A stretch of DNA of 64,000 nt from NCBI GenBank assembly GCA_002897115.2, contig BCIH01000012.1, positions 65,566 to 129,565 on the forward strand. Reading direction: 5' to 3'. The position numbers and the translations under genes were made by a program. Position 1 is the stretch's first letter; each line of letters begins with the position of its first letter. The stretch is from Prototheca cutis (taxonomy: Eukaryota; Chlorophyta; Trebouxiophyceae; Chlorellales; Chlorellaceae). A model generated the notes under the pieces. That model did not search any database, was not told where the DNA came from, and worked only from the letters and a program-made list of their open reading frames with translations. Below, piece by piece: positions 10,273 to 21,233 of the stretch.

Positions 10273-12730
10273 ATGTCCCCACCGCCTTCCTCAATCCGAT
10301 CATCTCTTTTGAGATGGGATGGATCTCGTGATGTCATGACAGGGGTTTCTGCCTCCTCCCCGGGCGTGGGACCGCCCTGCGGGCGGTGGGAGCGGGCCGC
10401 CCGGTGCCGGGTGCGCCGCGTCCTCTGCCGGGGCCCCCACCCGGCGCGCGTGAGCGCCCCGCATGCCAACACCATGGCACAACCTTCCCAGCAGACTGTG
10501 GATGGAACGAAGCGCGGTCTGGCGGGGCGGGACTTTGGAGCCTTGGACCGTACCCAGTACCAGCAGTTTGTCCGGTTCTTCAGGCAGGCTTCGCCCTACA
10601 TTGAGGGGCACAGGGGCCGCACATTTGTCATCAGCATCCCCGGGGAGGTACGCGGGGGTGCGCATGCGGATGGGAGTGCACGGGGCCGCGATGGGCCGCA
10701 GGTCAACTAGGTGTTGGAGCAGGGGGCTCTTGGGGTGGGGTGCGTGGCTGTGGGGGGCTTACAGTGCCATCGTAGGATTGGGGCCCCCCGGGGTCTTTTT
10801 GCAAATTCTTGCATTCTCATGCATGTATTTTAGGCAAATAAATCCTTTCGCACACAGGCCGTGACCAATGGTGCCCAGCTCAGTGCGCTTGTAGAGGACA
10901 TTGCCCTCCTCCATGGTGCGTGGAGCACACGGGGCTAGAGAGTGGGGAGCAGCGCTTGATTGTGCCCGTCGGCAATAATCCCGTGAATTTACACTGGTAT
11001 GTGCCCTCTTCCAGACAATGCAACAAGAAGCCACCCTTTTAAACGAACGTAACTTTTTCATCGCAGGGCTTGGAGTGCACTTGGTGCTGGTCCTGGGCTC
11101 TCACCGCGGCCCCAGTTCCGGTGTGGCTTCGCCGTACCCCGTGACGGACCCTGCCAAGCTGGAGCACATGGTCCAGGAGGCCGGACTGGCTCGACTGCAG
11201 GTGGAGGCCCTGCTGTCGCGCGTGCCTACCGCGGCGCTGGCCCGCCGACACTCCAGTTCCGGCGGCGGCAGCGGGGTGGGTGGTTTTGACGAGGGGCACG
11301 TCGCCCACGCGCCACACCCTGCGCACCCCTGCAGCCCTGCACCGCTGCCGAGCACGGGGCTGAGCGTGGTGTCTGGCAACTACGTGACGGCCAAGCGGCG
11401 TGGGGTTGTTGGCGGCGTGGACCATGGTGCAACCGGCATCGTCCGTGGGATCAACGCACGGGCTATCGGCGTGCAGCTCGCAGCCGACAGCGTGGTCGTA
11501 CTTTCTTCCATCGGTTTTTCGGCGGGCGGGGAAGCCCTGGCCTGCAACCCTGCCGCCGTGGCCGCCGTGGCCGCGGTCGCCCTGCGTGCCGACAAGCTCA
11601 TCTTCCTGACCCCGGGGCCCGTCGTGCCCACGGGTGCCGAGCCCAGCGCCAGCCTCGCGGGCTGGCTGCCGCTCAACGTCGCCGAAGCCGCGCTGCTGCG
11701 CACACTGGCATCCGAGGCCCAGCGCGCCGCGCTGCTGCGAGATCTCGCCGAAGGCGGCGGCGCCCCGGCCGGCGAAGAAGACAATGGAAATGGCGGTAGT
11801 GACATGTCGGGGGGGGGGGGTGGCCATGGCAGTTCTACTATCCGAGGCGACAACGGAAATGGCAATGGTCGCTGGTACAGCGGCACTGCAGGCACTCCCC
11901 CTGCGACGACTGCGTCGCAGACCCAGTACCCTTTCCAGGGGGGCAGGGCCAACGTGGACAGCTTGGCAGCGCCGCATGCGTCTGCGGCCCCAGTATCGGT
12001 GCCAAGTATTTCGGCACCCACGGCAGCCCCATCATCTGGCGCAGCGACAAATGGCGGCGTCACGACGACCGCACCGGGCGTGGCACAATTGCCAGTAGAC
12101 CTGGAGGCCTGGGCGGGTCGGGGCGTGCCATTGGCTCTTCTGACGGCGTGCGCGGCGTGCCGCGCGGGTGTGCCGCGGGTGCACCTGGTGGATGTGGCCG
12201 CCGACGGCGGGCTGCTGCGCGAGCTGTATTCTCCAGACGGCTGCGGCAGCATGGTTTCGGCCGACCTGTACGACGGCATCCGCGGCGCCCAAGCCCGTGA
12301 CCTGGGCCCGATTGCCGCGCTGCTGCGGCCGTTGGAAGAACGGGGGTTTCTCGTACCTCGCAGCCGCCAACGCCTCGCGGCCGACCTGCCCACGTTTATC
12401 GTCTGGGAGCGCGAGGGCCGGGTGCTGGGTTGCGTGGCTGCCCCCCGCTTGACCCCGGAAGTTGCCGAGCTCGCCGCGTTTGCGGTGCACCCAGAGTACC
12501 GGGGCCTGGGGAAGGGCGACAGTTTGTTGGAGGTGCTCGAAGCCCGCGCACGCAGCGACGGCGTGCGCACGGTCGTCCTCTTGACCACCCGGACGGCAGA
12601 CTGGTTCCAGCAGCGCGGGTTTGTGCACGTGGGCAACGCCGCGGGCAACCCGCTGCTGCCAGAGACCCGCCGAGTGGCCATCGACCCCGCCCGGAATTCA
12701 CAGCTCTACGCCAAGAACATCACACTGTGA
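10273..12730 (+). CDS. NAGS: amino-acid N-acetyltransferase (N-acetylglutamate synthase)
   Basis: It catalyses the first step of arginine synthesis, acetyl-CoA + glutamate to N-acetylglutamate, usually in the plastid in plants. Exons 10273-10647, 10858-10915 and 11067-12730 join in phase to 698 aa. The N-terminal amino-acid-kinase-like part begins FVRFFRQASPYIEGHRGRTF and continues across two splices as LVEDIALLHGLGVHLVLVLG. The C-terminal GNAT domain has YRGLGKGDSLLEVLE and ends TTRTADWFQQRGFVHVG. Between them lies a Gly/Ser/Ala-rich insert (about 11750-12095) with a GGGGG run. The start is ambiguous: ATG 10273 gives a Ser/Arg-rich leader that could be a transit peptide, whereas ATG 10474 gives MAQPSQQT and 631 aa. 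Confidence 0.88.
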
Positions 12731-13631
12731 TGGTGCTGCTGTCGGCGGTCATTGCCTGGGCTCAAAGAGTGGAAACGTACGTGATTGTCTGCTCGGCACG
12801 GGCAGACCCGCTGTTGACCAGGGCGCACCTATTATGCTCGATTTGGCCTGGCTTATTTATTTTCTGCATTGATGAATCTATCGTACCGATTGTTTCCTAT
12901 CACATAGATGTATTTGTCGTGTCGCAGCCGCGTTGTAACGGTGATTGCCCAGATAGCACAGAGCAATAGGGGTGACAGGGTTCAATGTGCGATATTTGCC
13001 TGCCATTGGCGCCCACCGATGACCCATCTGGGCAAAGGACCCCCCTGATTCTGCACACCCAAGCTCGTTTATTTATTTTGGGGGGGAGGCATGTCTTTCT
13101 GCCTGCTTGACTCAGTAGGACTGGCTTGGCTGCACAGCGGCGTGACGGGTCCCTGGTCAGCGCGTCATGTATGCCCAGGCTGCAACGGTCCCGGCTCTCC
13201 ATGGGTGCACAAAAGTCGTCCATAGTGTCATCGAATATGCATGTGCAAATGTCATCGTTTGTGCTGTTTGAAAAGCGTGCCTTGGGCCGCTGATCCTGAG
13301 CAATCTCTTCTGACAGCTTCATGAAGGCATTCGTGCTCGGGAGATTCCAGGGTCGAAACGCGCGGGGATCCCTTGTAGCTGCAGCGACCTTTTTGTGCAC
13401 TCCCCCGCGAGATGTCAAGCCCCTTTGTTCCCGAGTGCGGTTTGACAGTAAACAGTAGTTGGGCATTTGAAGTACATAGCCGGTAGCACAACGCGGCTGG
13501 CTCCCCCGCTGGCACTGCCCCAGCTGCTGTCAGCGAAGCAGGGAGCAGTGGACCGGGAGCAGCTGCAGCAGGCGGGGCAGACAGGCAGGCCAAAGCGGTC
13601 TTTTGACTCCCCCAGCCCACATCTGTTGTGG
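12731..13631. other. intergenic: NAGS 3' region and upstream of carrier gene
   Basis: This holds the NAGS 3' UTR, with a TGTAA element at 12934-12938, the type used as a polyadenylation signal in green algae. The last 150 bp (from about 13484) keep an open frame leading into the carrier gene and may be an extra coding exon start. A 188-codon open frame on the minus strand (13466-12900) has no recognisable features. Confidence 0.4.
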
Positions 13632-15456
13632 ATGCTGCAGCTGAAGGCTGCGCTGAGCGATCAGGCGGATTCGCTCAGGGCACCAACGGCGGTTCAGCCT
13701 GACAGGAACGGGCCAGCCCCACAGAGCCCAAACCCCGAAGCCGCGCACGGTGCGCGCCTGGCCTCTGACCGTGGGGTACTTCCTTTCTGCAGCGTTTCCC
13801 AGGTGAGATGCCTGGGCTGGGTGTGCAGAGCAGGGCAAGCCCCCCCGCGCCTTGGGTTCGGGAGGGTCCATGTTTGAAAATGCGGTGCACCATGCCCATT
13901 CATTCGCCGAGGGTTTGCGAGGCAGATACGATGAGGGTTGTTTCGGTGCACTGTCGGGGCGCGTCGGGTAGTCGAGGTGGTCCTGGCACCGGCGCCCGCG
14001 GGGGAGCGATCGACCACCAGCCGCGGTCCTCACGCCGCATCCGCAGGGCGTCGTCACAGCGGCCACTGGCGCGGCGCTGACTCTGGTACTGAGGAGAGCC
14101 CTCATCACGAGCCTGGGGTTGGGCGTAGACGAGATGGTGCAGGTGAGGGATCCTGCCAAGACGGCGCGGTGGGGGGGTTTGCTGTCTGCCTACTTGGCGC
14201 ATTCTGGCTGCATGGTCATTGTGCAGCGGACATGTCATGGGTGTGTGCCTCGGACGGCAGGACATTAGTTGTGCTCAATGGCCCTACCACCTCTGTCAAC
14301 GCTGCAGGACAAGACGGCAGCCGCTGCCGTCGTCGCTACTGCCACCGTGGCGCCCCAGCCACCGCCACAGCGGCCGTCGCCGCCGCCCCCAAAGCCCGAC
14401 CAGAAGCCTGCGCACGACGTGGTCGCGGGCGCGATGGCGCGCGCTGCGTCGCAGAGCACGATTCATCCCCTGGACACGATGAAGGTCCGGATGCAGACTG
14501 GCCGCGCGGCGGGTCCCGCTGGCCGCGCCGCCGGTACGTCGTCGGTGCAGCTCCCTCCCCGCCGTGGCGGCCTCGCCCGCGGCGTGTCGGAGTTTTGCGG
14601 GTTGTACAAGGGCGTGGTGGGAGCCGCGACGGGGGCGGGCCTCATCATTGGTGCGTACTTTGCCTTTTACTCGACGAGCAAGCGCTTCTTGCGCGAGCGC
14701 ACGCGCCTGCCGGACGGGACGGTGGCCTTTGCCTCTGGCGCGGCGGCGGCGCTGGGCTCCTCAGTGGTCAAGGTCCCGTTGGCCGTGTGCATACGCTCGG
14801 TGCAGGCCGGCGTGTACACCAACGCGTTTACCGCGGCGCGGGAAATTGTGCGGACGGCGGGGCCCCGCGGCCTGTTCACGGGTTTCCTGCCCACTATCCT
14901 GGAAGACGTGCCGGACATGGCCGTCAAGTTTGCCGTGTACGAGACGATGCGGGGCGTGCACTCGCGGCTGGCGGGCCGCGAGCCCAGCGTGATGGAGGAC
15001 CTGGTGATTGGCGGCGTCGCCGGCGCCGCCGCGGCCGCGGCCACCACGCCGCTTGACGTCGTCAAGACGGTCATGATGACCTCGGCCTCGGCGCGACCGA
15101 CCGTGCTGTCGGCGACCCAGGGGATCCTGCGCGAGGGCCAAGGCATCAAGGCATTTTTCAGGGGCATGGGACCGCGCGCCCTGTCCAACGGCCTCAACTC
15201 GGCCATCTTCTTCTGCTTCTTCGAGGCCATCCGCCAGGTGCTGATCAAGCAGCAAGCGCAACGTGCAGCGGCCGCGACGGCTCTTGCCGCCGACGGCGGC
15301 GCCGCCCCGGCAGCCAAGCGCTCCCTCCTTCCGTCCTGGGCCCCCCACGTCCGGCTGCAGCCGTCCTCCCCAGCACGGCAACGACAAGCGGCCTCGGCGC
15401 CTGCCGCCTGCCTCACGCTGGCATTGCCGGTGCCTGGCATGCCCCGGGGATGCTGA
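13632..15456 (+). CDS. mitochondrial carrier family (SLC25) protein, SAM-transporter-like
   Basis: Membrane carrier with the three-repeat SLC25 fold, probably in the mitochondrial or plastid inner envelope. Exons 13632-13802, 14047-14142 and 14308-15456 join in phase to 471 aa. The three signature segments are HPLDTMKVRMQT, a degenerate VPLAVCIRSVQAG, and TPLDVVKTVMMT, each at the expected spacing. GLYKG, GLFTGFLPTI and FFRGMGPRAL follow them. A long Ala/Pro-rich N-terminal extension precedes repeat 1 and a low-complexity tail follows repeat 3. The extension and repeat sequences most resemble the plant S-adenosylmethionine-transporter-like subgroup, but the substrate is inference. The frame is open upstream to about 13484 behind a possible acceptor, so the true start may lie in another exon. 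Confidence 0.8.
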
Positions 15457-17545
15457 GAGCAGAGAAAAGGATGGGGGTGGTGCTGACCCTCGGGCGAGGC
15501 GAAACCCCTGATTTCTTTCTGAGCGGCGGAGCCTGGTCCGGTCATTTGACCTTTTTGTCTACCTGGCGGCCTCGGCCATGACCATGGATGAGTGAGAGGA
15601 CTGGTGGTGATCATGCCATGCGCCCCTGACAATGGTTCCATGAAAGCATGACTGGCCCGTGGTGATTTCCACCGGCCGTGGTCCTGCACCTTCTCTGAGC
15701 ATCCCTGGTGTCTTTTGGCTGCCGCTGGAACTGCGGCAGCACATGCACCTTGAACGGACAGGTGTTTTGAGAACCCGAGGAGACTGCGCGTGTGCCTGTA
15801 GCAGCAGGGCTTATGGACCTGTCGATCGGTCGGCACTCGGAGACACCGGGCCGGCCGGTGCTCCCATGCTCCTGACAAGCAGGCAGGCATGCGGCCCGCC
15901 TCGTCGATGATTCTCCCCCCGCTATTCTCTGCCAGCATACGTATGGTCTTGCAGCAGTGCCCAGCGGCCGAAGCCAATGCGTGCTGCTGCAATGTGGATG
16001 CCCTCAGGCCCGGCCATACCTGCCTTTGGTGCCGGGGCATCATCGAGTCCCGGTGCCTCACACCGCCAAGACGAGACCACCCTGGGAGTCGATCCCTTTA
16101 TCCCCTCCGACATAGAGCTGATTCCCATGTGCCTGTGCATTAGTCCCGACCCCACACTTGTCTCGTGGCTGTCTTCTTTTGCTTGTAGGATTCCCCGAAT
16201 TCTTCTCGCTTTCTACCTCTCGTGTGATTGAACTGTGTCCCGGCGACTCCGCGAGACGTCCCCTTGCCGGGCTTGATCCCTTCCGCCCCGCGCCAAACAG
16301 CACATCCTCTTGGACAGTTGTCTGTATGATGCCCCTATCGTCCCTTGTGTGCCCTTGCATGAGACAGCCGATTTAAGAGAGGTTCCTAGGAGGATTTGTG
16401 GTTACGCAGGGAGTAAAGGGCGCACCTACTTTTGGGGAGGGGTCGTGGGGGGTTGCTAGATTTTGGCCGTAGGGGGATTGACTGTGCATGGTGCAGTGCG
16501 GGCGGTAGGCTGAACACCATGGAAGAGACAAGGAGCATCCTGCTCCGTCCATCTGATGTGCCCGAACATTTTGTTCTCCGGCAACCATCGACAAGCACGC
16601 GGCAAAGCTGGAAGGAGGATTCTGGGTTGAAGTGCTGGTCAAGTCAGACTCTGGATCCAAGAAGCGGAAGATCGGGTGGCTGGAGTGCAGCCTCCAGAAG
16701 TACAAGCGGAGGACCACAGCGAGGCCAGATGCAGCTGCAGAGGCCCAGAAAACGGTGGCCACGACATTGCCTGTTGCTGAACTTGAACCTGATCCCTAGA
16801 TAGATTGACCTGTCTTTGTATGTGCAGTACTCCCCTTGATTTGACAACAATGGGCAATTTAATGATGATATCGAGGTGTAAGACGAGATTTTCTCGTGGA
16901 ATCAGCCCACGCAGCACTGGAAGGCGTCCCAAACAATCTGTGACTCCCAAAGCCTTGCCGACCTCAAGAAGCTTGCTGCCGGCACGTTTGAAGAATGCCC
17001 AGGGCCGCCGAACGAAAAGCCGACATAACCGCACAGCTACAACTCCCATTTGCATCCTCAATCCTTTCATTATCTTGATTTCTGGAGTTAACAGGCGTTG
17101 CGAGGGTCTGCACGCGCGGCTTGGTGGCCCCGTCCTCCACAGCTGCGCAGCCCCCGAACGTCGAAGGGTGATTGCCCACGAACGCGCTCCGTACTAGCCC
17201 CGCCCTGTTCCGAGACTGGATTGTTGGTGCGGAATAAACATCATCTTGTAGTCATACAAGGGGGTGCCGCGCGGGTGGGTCTGGAAGGGATTGGGGGGAA
17301 TCGTGCTATTCCCCCCGAGGAAGAAAAGTCTCGAAGCGATCTGGGGGCCCTCCTCCGGACCCGCGAGGAATTTGGGCATGCTTACGATCGAGAGTCCCCA
17401 ACCCGAGGGGACAAAGGCATATTATTTGATTGGAGTATTCTTCTATTCATTTCTTGAGCATACTTGCACTGTTGTGGGATAACAGTCGCGGGGCGCAGTA
17501 CTCGACCGTCCCGTCGCTATTCCAAAAAGGAGCCACGCGAGCGCC
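15457..17545. other. long stretch without a resolved gene
   Basis: Two kb between the carrier and DnaJ genes. Part must be 3' UTR and promoter. Between 16519 and about 17030 there are protein-like frames on the plus strand that do not join cleanly (see the separate entry). Elsewhere I see no motif-bearing frame, RNA gene or repeat. Confidence 0.4.
16519..17030 (+). pseudogene. possible broken or unresolved coding region
   Basis: From ATG 16519 the frame reads MEETRSILLRPSDVPEHFVL and then loses sense. An overlapping frame from about 16585 is open to a stop at 16798, with DKHAAKLEGGFWVEVLV and KIGWLECSLQKYKRR. A third stretch near 16890-17030 reads WNQPTQHWKASQTICD and SLADLKKLAAGTFEECP. Each looks like a peptide rather than a shadow frame, but I found no splice combination that joins them. 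It may be a decayed gene, a gene with unusual introns, or chance. I do not recognise the family. Confidence 0.25.
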
Positions 17546-18250
17546 ATGGGGCGCGACTTTTACAAGATCCTTGGCGTAGGCAAAGACGCCGGGGAAGATG
17601 ATCTCAAAAAGGCGTACAGGTGAGCCGAGGGAGAGGACAGGCTCGGGACTGGGGGTTCCTTGCATTGGCGAAGAAGTGGGATGTGCACGGGGGCCTCTCC
17701 CCGGGCACCAGTGGGTGGTGGCTCTGTGAGCATGGCATTGCAGGGGTTTACAGTGGATCAATGGCGTGGTGACTGAGTTTTTACCTGCTTTGTGTCACGC
17801 AGGAAATTGGCCATGAAGTGGCATCCAGACAAGAACCCTGGCGACAAACAGGTGTGGGGGGGTCTTGTCGGTTTGGGGAGGAGAGGTGCAGGGGCGGTGA
17901 TCACGGTGGCCTTCTTGGTGGAGTGCAACTGCCTTGCTTTTCGGCGCTCGATTCCCAAGGTATATCCCACTCACCGTTTACATATCGCAGGAAGCAGCAG
18001 CAGAAAAATTCAAGGAGATTAGTGAGGCCTTTGACGTGTTGAATGACCCCAAAAAGCGGGAGATTTACGATGCCTATGGCGAGGAGGGCTTGCAGGGCGT
18101 GCCGCCTCCCGGCGCGGAGGGTGCTGCTGGCGGTTTCCCTGCCGGTTTCCAGTACAGCAATGCTGGTGGCGGGTCACGGTTTGACGATGCGGCGGCGCAG
18201 CGGATATTCGAGCAGTTTTTTGGTGCCGGTGGTCTGGATGGCATGTTTGG

Positions 18251-18284
<34 letters not shown>

Positions 18285-18983
18285 GGTCCCCGCGTCCGGA
18301 CATTCCGGTCAGGCGGGGGCGGTCCTATGGGGGGCGGCGGCGGTGCGCCCTTTGGCGGCTTTGGCGCGATGCACGGCGATGACGAAGGCATGTTTGGTGG
18401 CGGCGGCTTTGGCGGGCGGCCCGCGGCGCCGCGCGTGCAAAAAGTGGAGATTGGGCTGCCGTGCACGCTGGAGGAGCTGTACAAGGGCACGGTGAAGAAG
18501 CGCAAAGTCACACGGAACGTTACGGATGCTGCTGGCAAGACGCGGGCGGTGGAGGAGACGCTGACGATCGACGTGCGGCCTGGTTGGAAAGAAGGAACGA
18601 AAATCACGTTTGAGAACAAGGGCGATGAAGCTCCAGGAGCGCCACGCCAGGACCTGGTGTTTATCGTCAAGCAAGTCCCTGATCCACGGTTTACGCGTGT
18701 AGGAGACGACCTCGAGACCCGGGTGGCCGTTCCATTGGTCAAAGCTCTGAGTGCGGGCCAGACGGTGGACGTACCGACGCTGGATGGCCGTGTGCTGCGG
18801 ATCAAGCTCCGGGAAGTCGTCACGCCGGGCAACCTGCGCGTGGTCAAAGGCGAGGGCATGCCCATCAGCCGCGTGCCGGGGACAAAGGGGGACCTCCGAG
18901 TCTATTTTGATGTCGTCTTCCCAAGAACACAGCTCGACGAGAATGATGCTGCGCAGCTCAAAGTCTTGCTGGAAGGACACTGA
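17546..18983 (+). CDS. DnaJ/Hsp40 co-chaperone, class II (DNAJB/Sis1 type)
   Basis: It stimulates the ATPase of Hsp70 and delivers clients, probably in the cytosol since there is no leader. Exons 17546-17619, 17803-17851 and 17991-18983 join in phase to 371 aa. The J domain (residues 1-70) starts MGRDFYKILGV and has the HPD motif within KWHPDKNPGD, with AAEKFKEISEAFDVL next. A Gly/Phe/Met-rich linker follows with GGMGG repeats. Two beta-rich C-terminal domains begin at PCTLEELYKGT and contain GWKEGTKITFENKGDE. There is no CxxCxGxG zinc domain, which makes it class II. The end FDVVFPRTQL is typical of DNAJB1. The first two introns sit inside the J domain. Confidence 0.95.
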
Positions 18984-19352
18984 TTGATTTCCGGGATTGG
19001 AGGTGGGGTATGTACGTTCTTTCTCCGCTGCGGCCACCCCTCCTCTCCTCGCTTGCCTTGTGCTTGCTCGTGTGTTCCCTTGCTGCTGAGCGATGAGCAT
19101 TCCCTGGACAACCCCACCCGCTGTATATGCACGCCGGGTTTCAAGCTCGAACATGTAGTTGGAAGGGTTTCTTTCCTTCCTTTCAAGGGGGGGGGAGATC
19201 CATCAGCGACAGCCTTGCCGTCAGATTGTATTGGCAGGAACACAGATGGCCCAGCAGTGAGAGCTGCCTGGGCTGCCTTTCAGTGGTTGGCATCCCGTCA
19301 CCATTCACAGCCAGCCAGGTGACAGGGACGATGTCATCATTACCAATAATAA
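18984..19352. other. convergent 3' regions of DnaJ and KAE1 genes
   Basis: 370 bp between two convergent stop codons, holding both 3' UTRs. A pyrimidine-rich stretch and a nine-base G run (19189-19197) are present. No further gene is seen. Confidence 0.5.
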
Positions 19353-20895
19353 TCACCGCCACGTCACCAGGACGTCGTCGGTCCGAAAGCGTTGGGTGCA
19401 GGTGGACTGTTCCAGGGGGCATGTCTGGCCGTGTTTCAGGGCCAGGAGTCCTGGCCACGCGATCATGGCGCCGTTGTCGATGCAGTACCGGTCGTCTGTC
19501 GCGTACAGCTGTCCTCCACGTGCAGCGCACATGTCAGCCAGCATGGCCTGGAGCCGCAGGTTGCAGCCCACGCCACCCACTACCATGGCATCCCGGCTGC
19601 CGCAGTGGGCCATGGCACGCTCCGTGATTTCCACCAACATCGCAAATATCGTCTCCTGCAACGAAAAGCACAAGTCCGCTGCCGTAGCCTCACCCTGTCC
19701 GTGGACGGTGGGTGGCATTGGTGGGTAAAGGGTGGCGGGGGGGAGAGCGGGATGGGAGGGGAGAGTGGGAAGATCGAGGTCAGGAATCACCTGGGCACCA
19801 TCTTGTGTGCCCTAGCATTGACACGGAATACAGGCACTGCCGGGCAGATCCAGTATGCTTTCAGGAACAGACTACTATTGCCTCAACCACCAACACAAAC
19901 AAAAAGGAAGCCAAAAGCCTTTGAACCGCCAAACTAACCTTGTCGATGAGGGAGCGAGCCGCGGTTTCGGCAAAGGAGAGGATGCCGCTAAAAGACACAT
20001 CCATGCCCTTGACGACGTAGGGCAGCTCGACCAGTTTCTCGCCCTTTTTTGCCAGCTGCTCGATGTTGTACCCCGGGGCAGGGTCATTGGACAGTCCAAG
20101 AACACGGGCAAACCTGTCCAGGCAGTTGCCCACCGCCATGTCCACTGTCTCCCCAAAAATGCGGTAACGCCGGTCCGCGTACGCAATGACCTGGGACGAT
20201 GGTGCGGCGGTGGTGGGGGGGTGAAATGATGGCTGTCCTCACAGGTGACATGCCGGTCACACAACACGCAAAGCACCCCCGCCAAAGCCAACCCACCTGC
20301 GTGTTGCCGCCTGAGACGTAGAGCACGACAGGGTCGGTGGCACCGGTGACCAGTCTGCCCATCTCGATATGCCCGATGCAGTGGTTCACCGCCACCAGCG
20401 GGACGCGCCAGAGGTGGGACAACATGCGCGCCACCACCGCGCAGGATACCAGGGGCCCGCCCATGCCCGGGCCCTTGGTGAAGGCAATTCCCGAAATGTC
20501 GCTCGGCTGGAGCCCAGACTCTTCCAGCGCTGTTTGCACCAGTGGCAGTGCCCATTCCTGGTGATGCACAGCCGTCTCACGCGGGAGGAACCCCGTCCCC
20601 GGGGGGCTGATAAACCTGTGCATTGAAAGCAGACGGGGGACATGGATGCGTCAATCATGACACCAACCTTTATCTATCGACAGATCTGCATCCATGGCCA
20701 AATCCCTTTGAAGGCACCCATGGTCTTGAAACAGGCAGGTAGGGTCTCTCTCCAGTGGCGGCGAGTCTCCGCCACAACTCACGTATGTCGGGGATTGCTC
20801 AGTATCGTGCCATCTTCTCGAACAATTCCCACGCCAATCTTATTGGCAGAGCCCTCAATGCCCAGGACAATGGTGGGCCTGCTCTGCTCCGCCAT
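19353..20895 (-). CDS. KAE1: tRNA N6-adenosine threonylcarbamoyltransferase, KAE1/OSGEP
   Basis: Catalytic subunit of the KEOPS complex. It transfers threonylcarbamoyl from TC-AMP to A37 of ANN-decoding tRNAs (t6A). Exons 20895-20783, 20615-20297, 20190-19939 and 19655-19353 join in phase to 328 aa, normal for the cytosolic form. The N-terminus [19 protein letters not shown] and [15 protein letters not shown] match the family. The metal-binding HxxxH motif is visible as HCIGH. Further blocks are [32 protein letters not shown] and GGVGCN. No transit peptide is seen, so this is the cytosolic/nuclear paralogue rather than the organellar Qri7/TsaD form. Confidence 0.95.
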
Positions 20896-21233
20896 CCCAG
20901 CTCCCGGCGAGCTGCCGGCTTGCGTCCCAACTGGCGACCTCCTCGCTCGACTGCTGCGTTTGCTTGCCGTTCCTCTGAGTCCTTGCAGTGCAGCTCACAG
21001 CGCGCACCTGTCACGATTTAATATAAAACCTTTCTTCCCGTCTCAGAAATGCGTTGCATGTGCCCTGCAGTTTTTGCGAGCGTGCCATTGCATGGAGCCG
21101 CGATTTTCGGGTCGAGCACGGACTGGATCAGATCTGTCACCCACCTCACCGCCCGCCTCCTCACCCGCCCAAGCAGCAGGTCTCTTCTCATCAACTTTTC
21201 GGTGCCTTACAATTTCTTCTGCAGGGGTCCTCA
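20896..21233. other. KAE1 upstream region and POLA1 3' end
   Basis: 340 bp between two minus-strand genes, holding the KAE1 promoter and the POLA1 3' UTR. On the minus strand a TGTAA element (21211-21207) lies 23 bp after the POLA1 stop and may be its polyadenylation signal. Confidence 0.45.

Noticed and set aside
12900..13466. 188-codon minus-strand frame with an ATG
   Set aside because: No recognisable feature and no splice or promoter support; frames of this length are common by chance in GC-rich DNA. Kept only as a note.
14667..16061. 464-codon minus-strand open frame
   Set aside because: Antisense to the mitochondrial carrier; no motifs of its own.
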